DNA of 64,000 nt from Liolophura sinensis (Eukaryota > Mollusca > Polyplacophora > Chitonida > Chitonidae): the NCBI RefSeq assembly GCF_032854445.1, contig NC_088296.1, forward strand, positions 9,398,706 through 9,462,705, written 5' to 3'; not shown here. Position 1 is the stretch's first letter. More notes on this DNA, generated by a model that saw only the letters and a list, made by a program, of their open reading frames with translations, was not told where the DNA came from and did no database searches.

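Larger units (their letters stand above)
57631..61880. repeat. Three-pair block, duplicate of 45651-49900
   Basis: D21/E21/D22/E22/D23/E23 match D15/E15/D16/E16/D17/E17 in order and type with offsets of 11,980-12,007 bp, introns included. Confidence 0.88.

Overview
This is a eukaryotic window, almost certainly from a mollusc. No bacterial-style genes are visible. Coding sequence is split into short exons with GT-AG borders. The introns are AT-rich and full of minisatellites, and they carry about twenty copies of tRNA-headed SINEs (heads like a tRNA A box and B box, tails of ATAA/AAAT repeats) of a type I associate with bivalve and gastropod genomes. I cannot name the species.

One gene, on the minus strand, fills positions 4803 to 64000 and runs off the right edge, so its 5' end is missing. 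Reading from the right edge towards the left I can place 52 exons. Forty-nine of them alternate without exception between two types. D exons (about 303 nt, about 101 residues, normally 12 cysteines) encode two back-to-back six-cysteine modules. E exons (138-258 nt, normally six cysteines in EGF-like spacing) encode one module, often led by a Thr/Pro-rich mucin-like stretch. I number them from the 3' end: D1-D25 and E1-E24. All have phase-1 introns at both ends, so any D-E pair can be duplicated or lost without a frameshift; E4 and E6 are the two exceptions. The array is followed by a short stalk exon (6293-6367), a single transmembrane exon (5684-5765) and a cytoplasmic-tail exon ending in TGA at 4803-4805. 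Exon phases match through the whole 3' end. The visible product is about 4,175 residues: a giant type I membrane protein with some 72 small disulfide-rich modules outside the cell and a 74-residue tail inside. Family knowledge suggests an EGF/EB-module surface protein; the molecular function is unknown.

Layout: 1-4802 is the 3' flank, with minisatellites and no gene seen. 4803-6367 holds tail, membrane segment and stalk. 6997-15596 (D1-D4) is the diverged 3' part of the array. 15.6-34 kb (D5-D11, E4-E11) is a homogeneous middle group with SINEs and tandem repeats in its introns. 34.8-39.8 kb (D12-D14) is a second group containing a recently homogenised pair. 41.7-64 kb (D15-D25) is the youngest part, with mucin-like E exons, a pair of three-unit blocks 12.0 kb apart, and three nearly identical 2,462-bp tandem units whose D exons are chimeras marking an unequal crossover inside an exon.

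The main points of interest are the modular growth of this receptor-like gene by exon-level unequal exchange, two EGF-like exons one base short of the rule, and paired gains and losses of cysteines in neighbouring modules.
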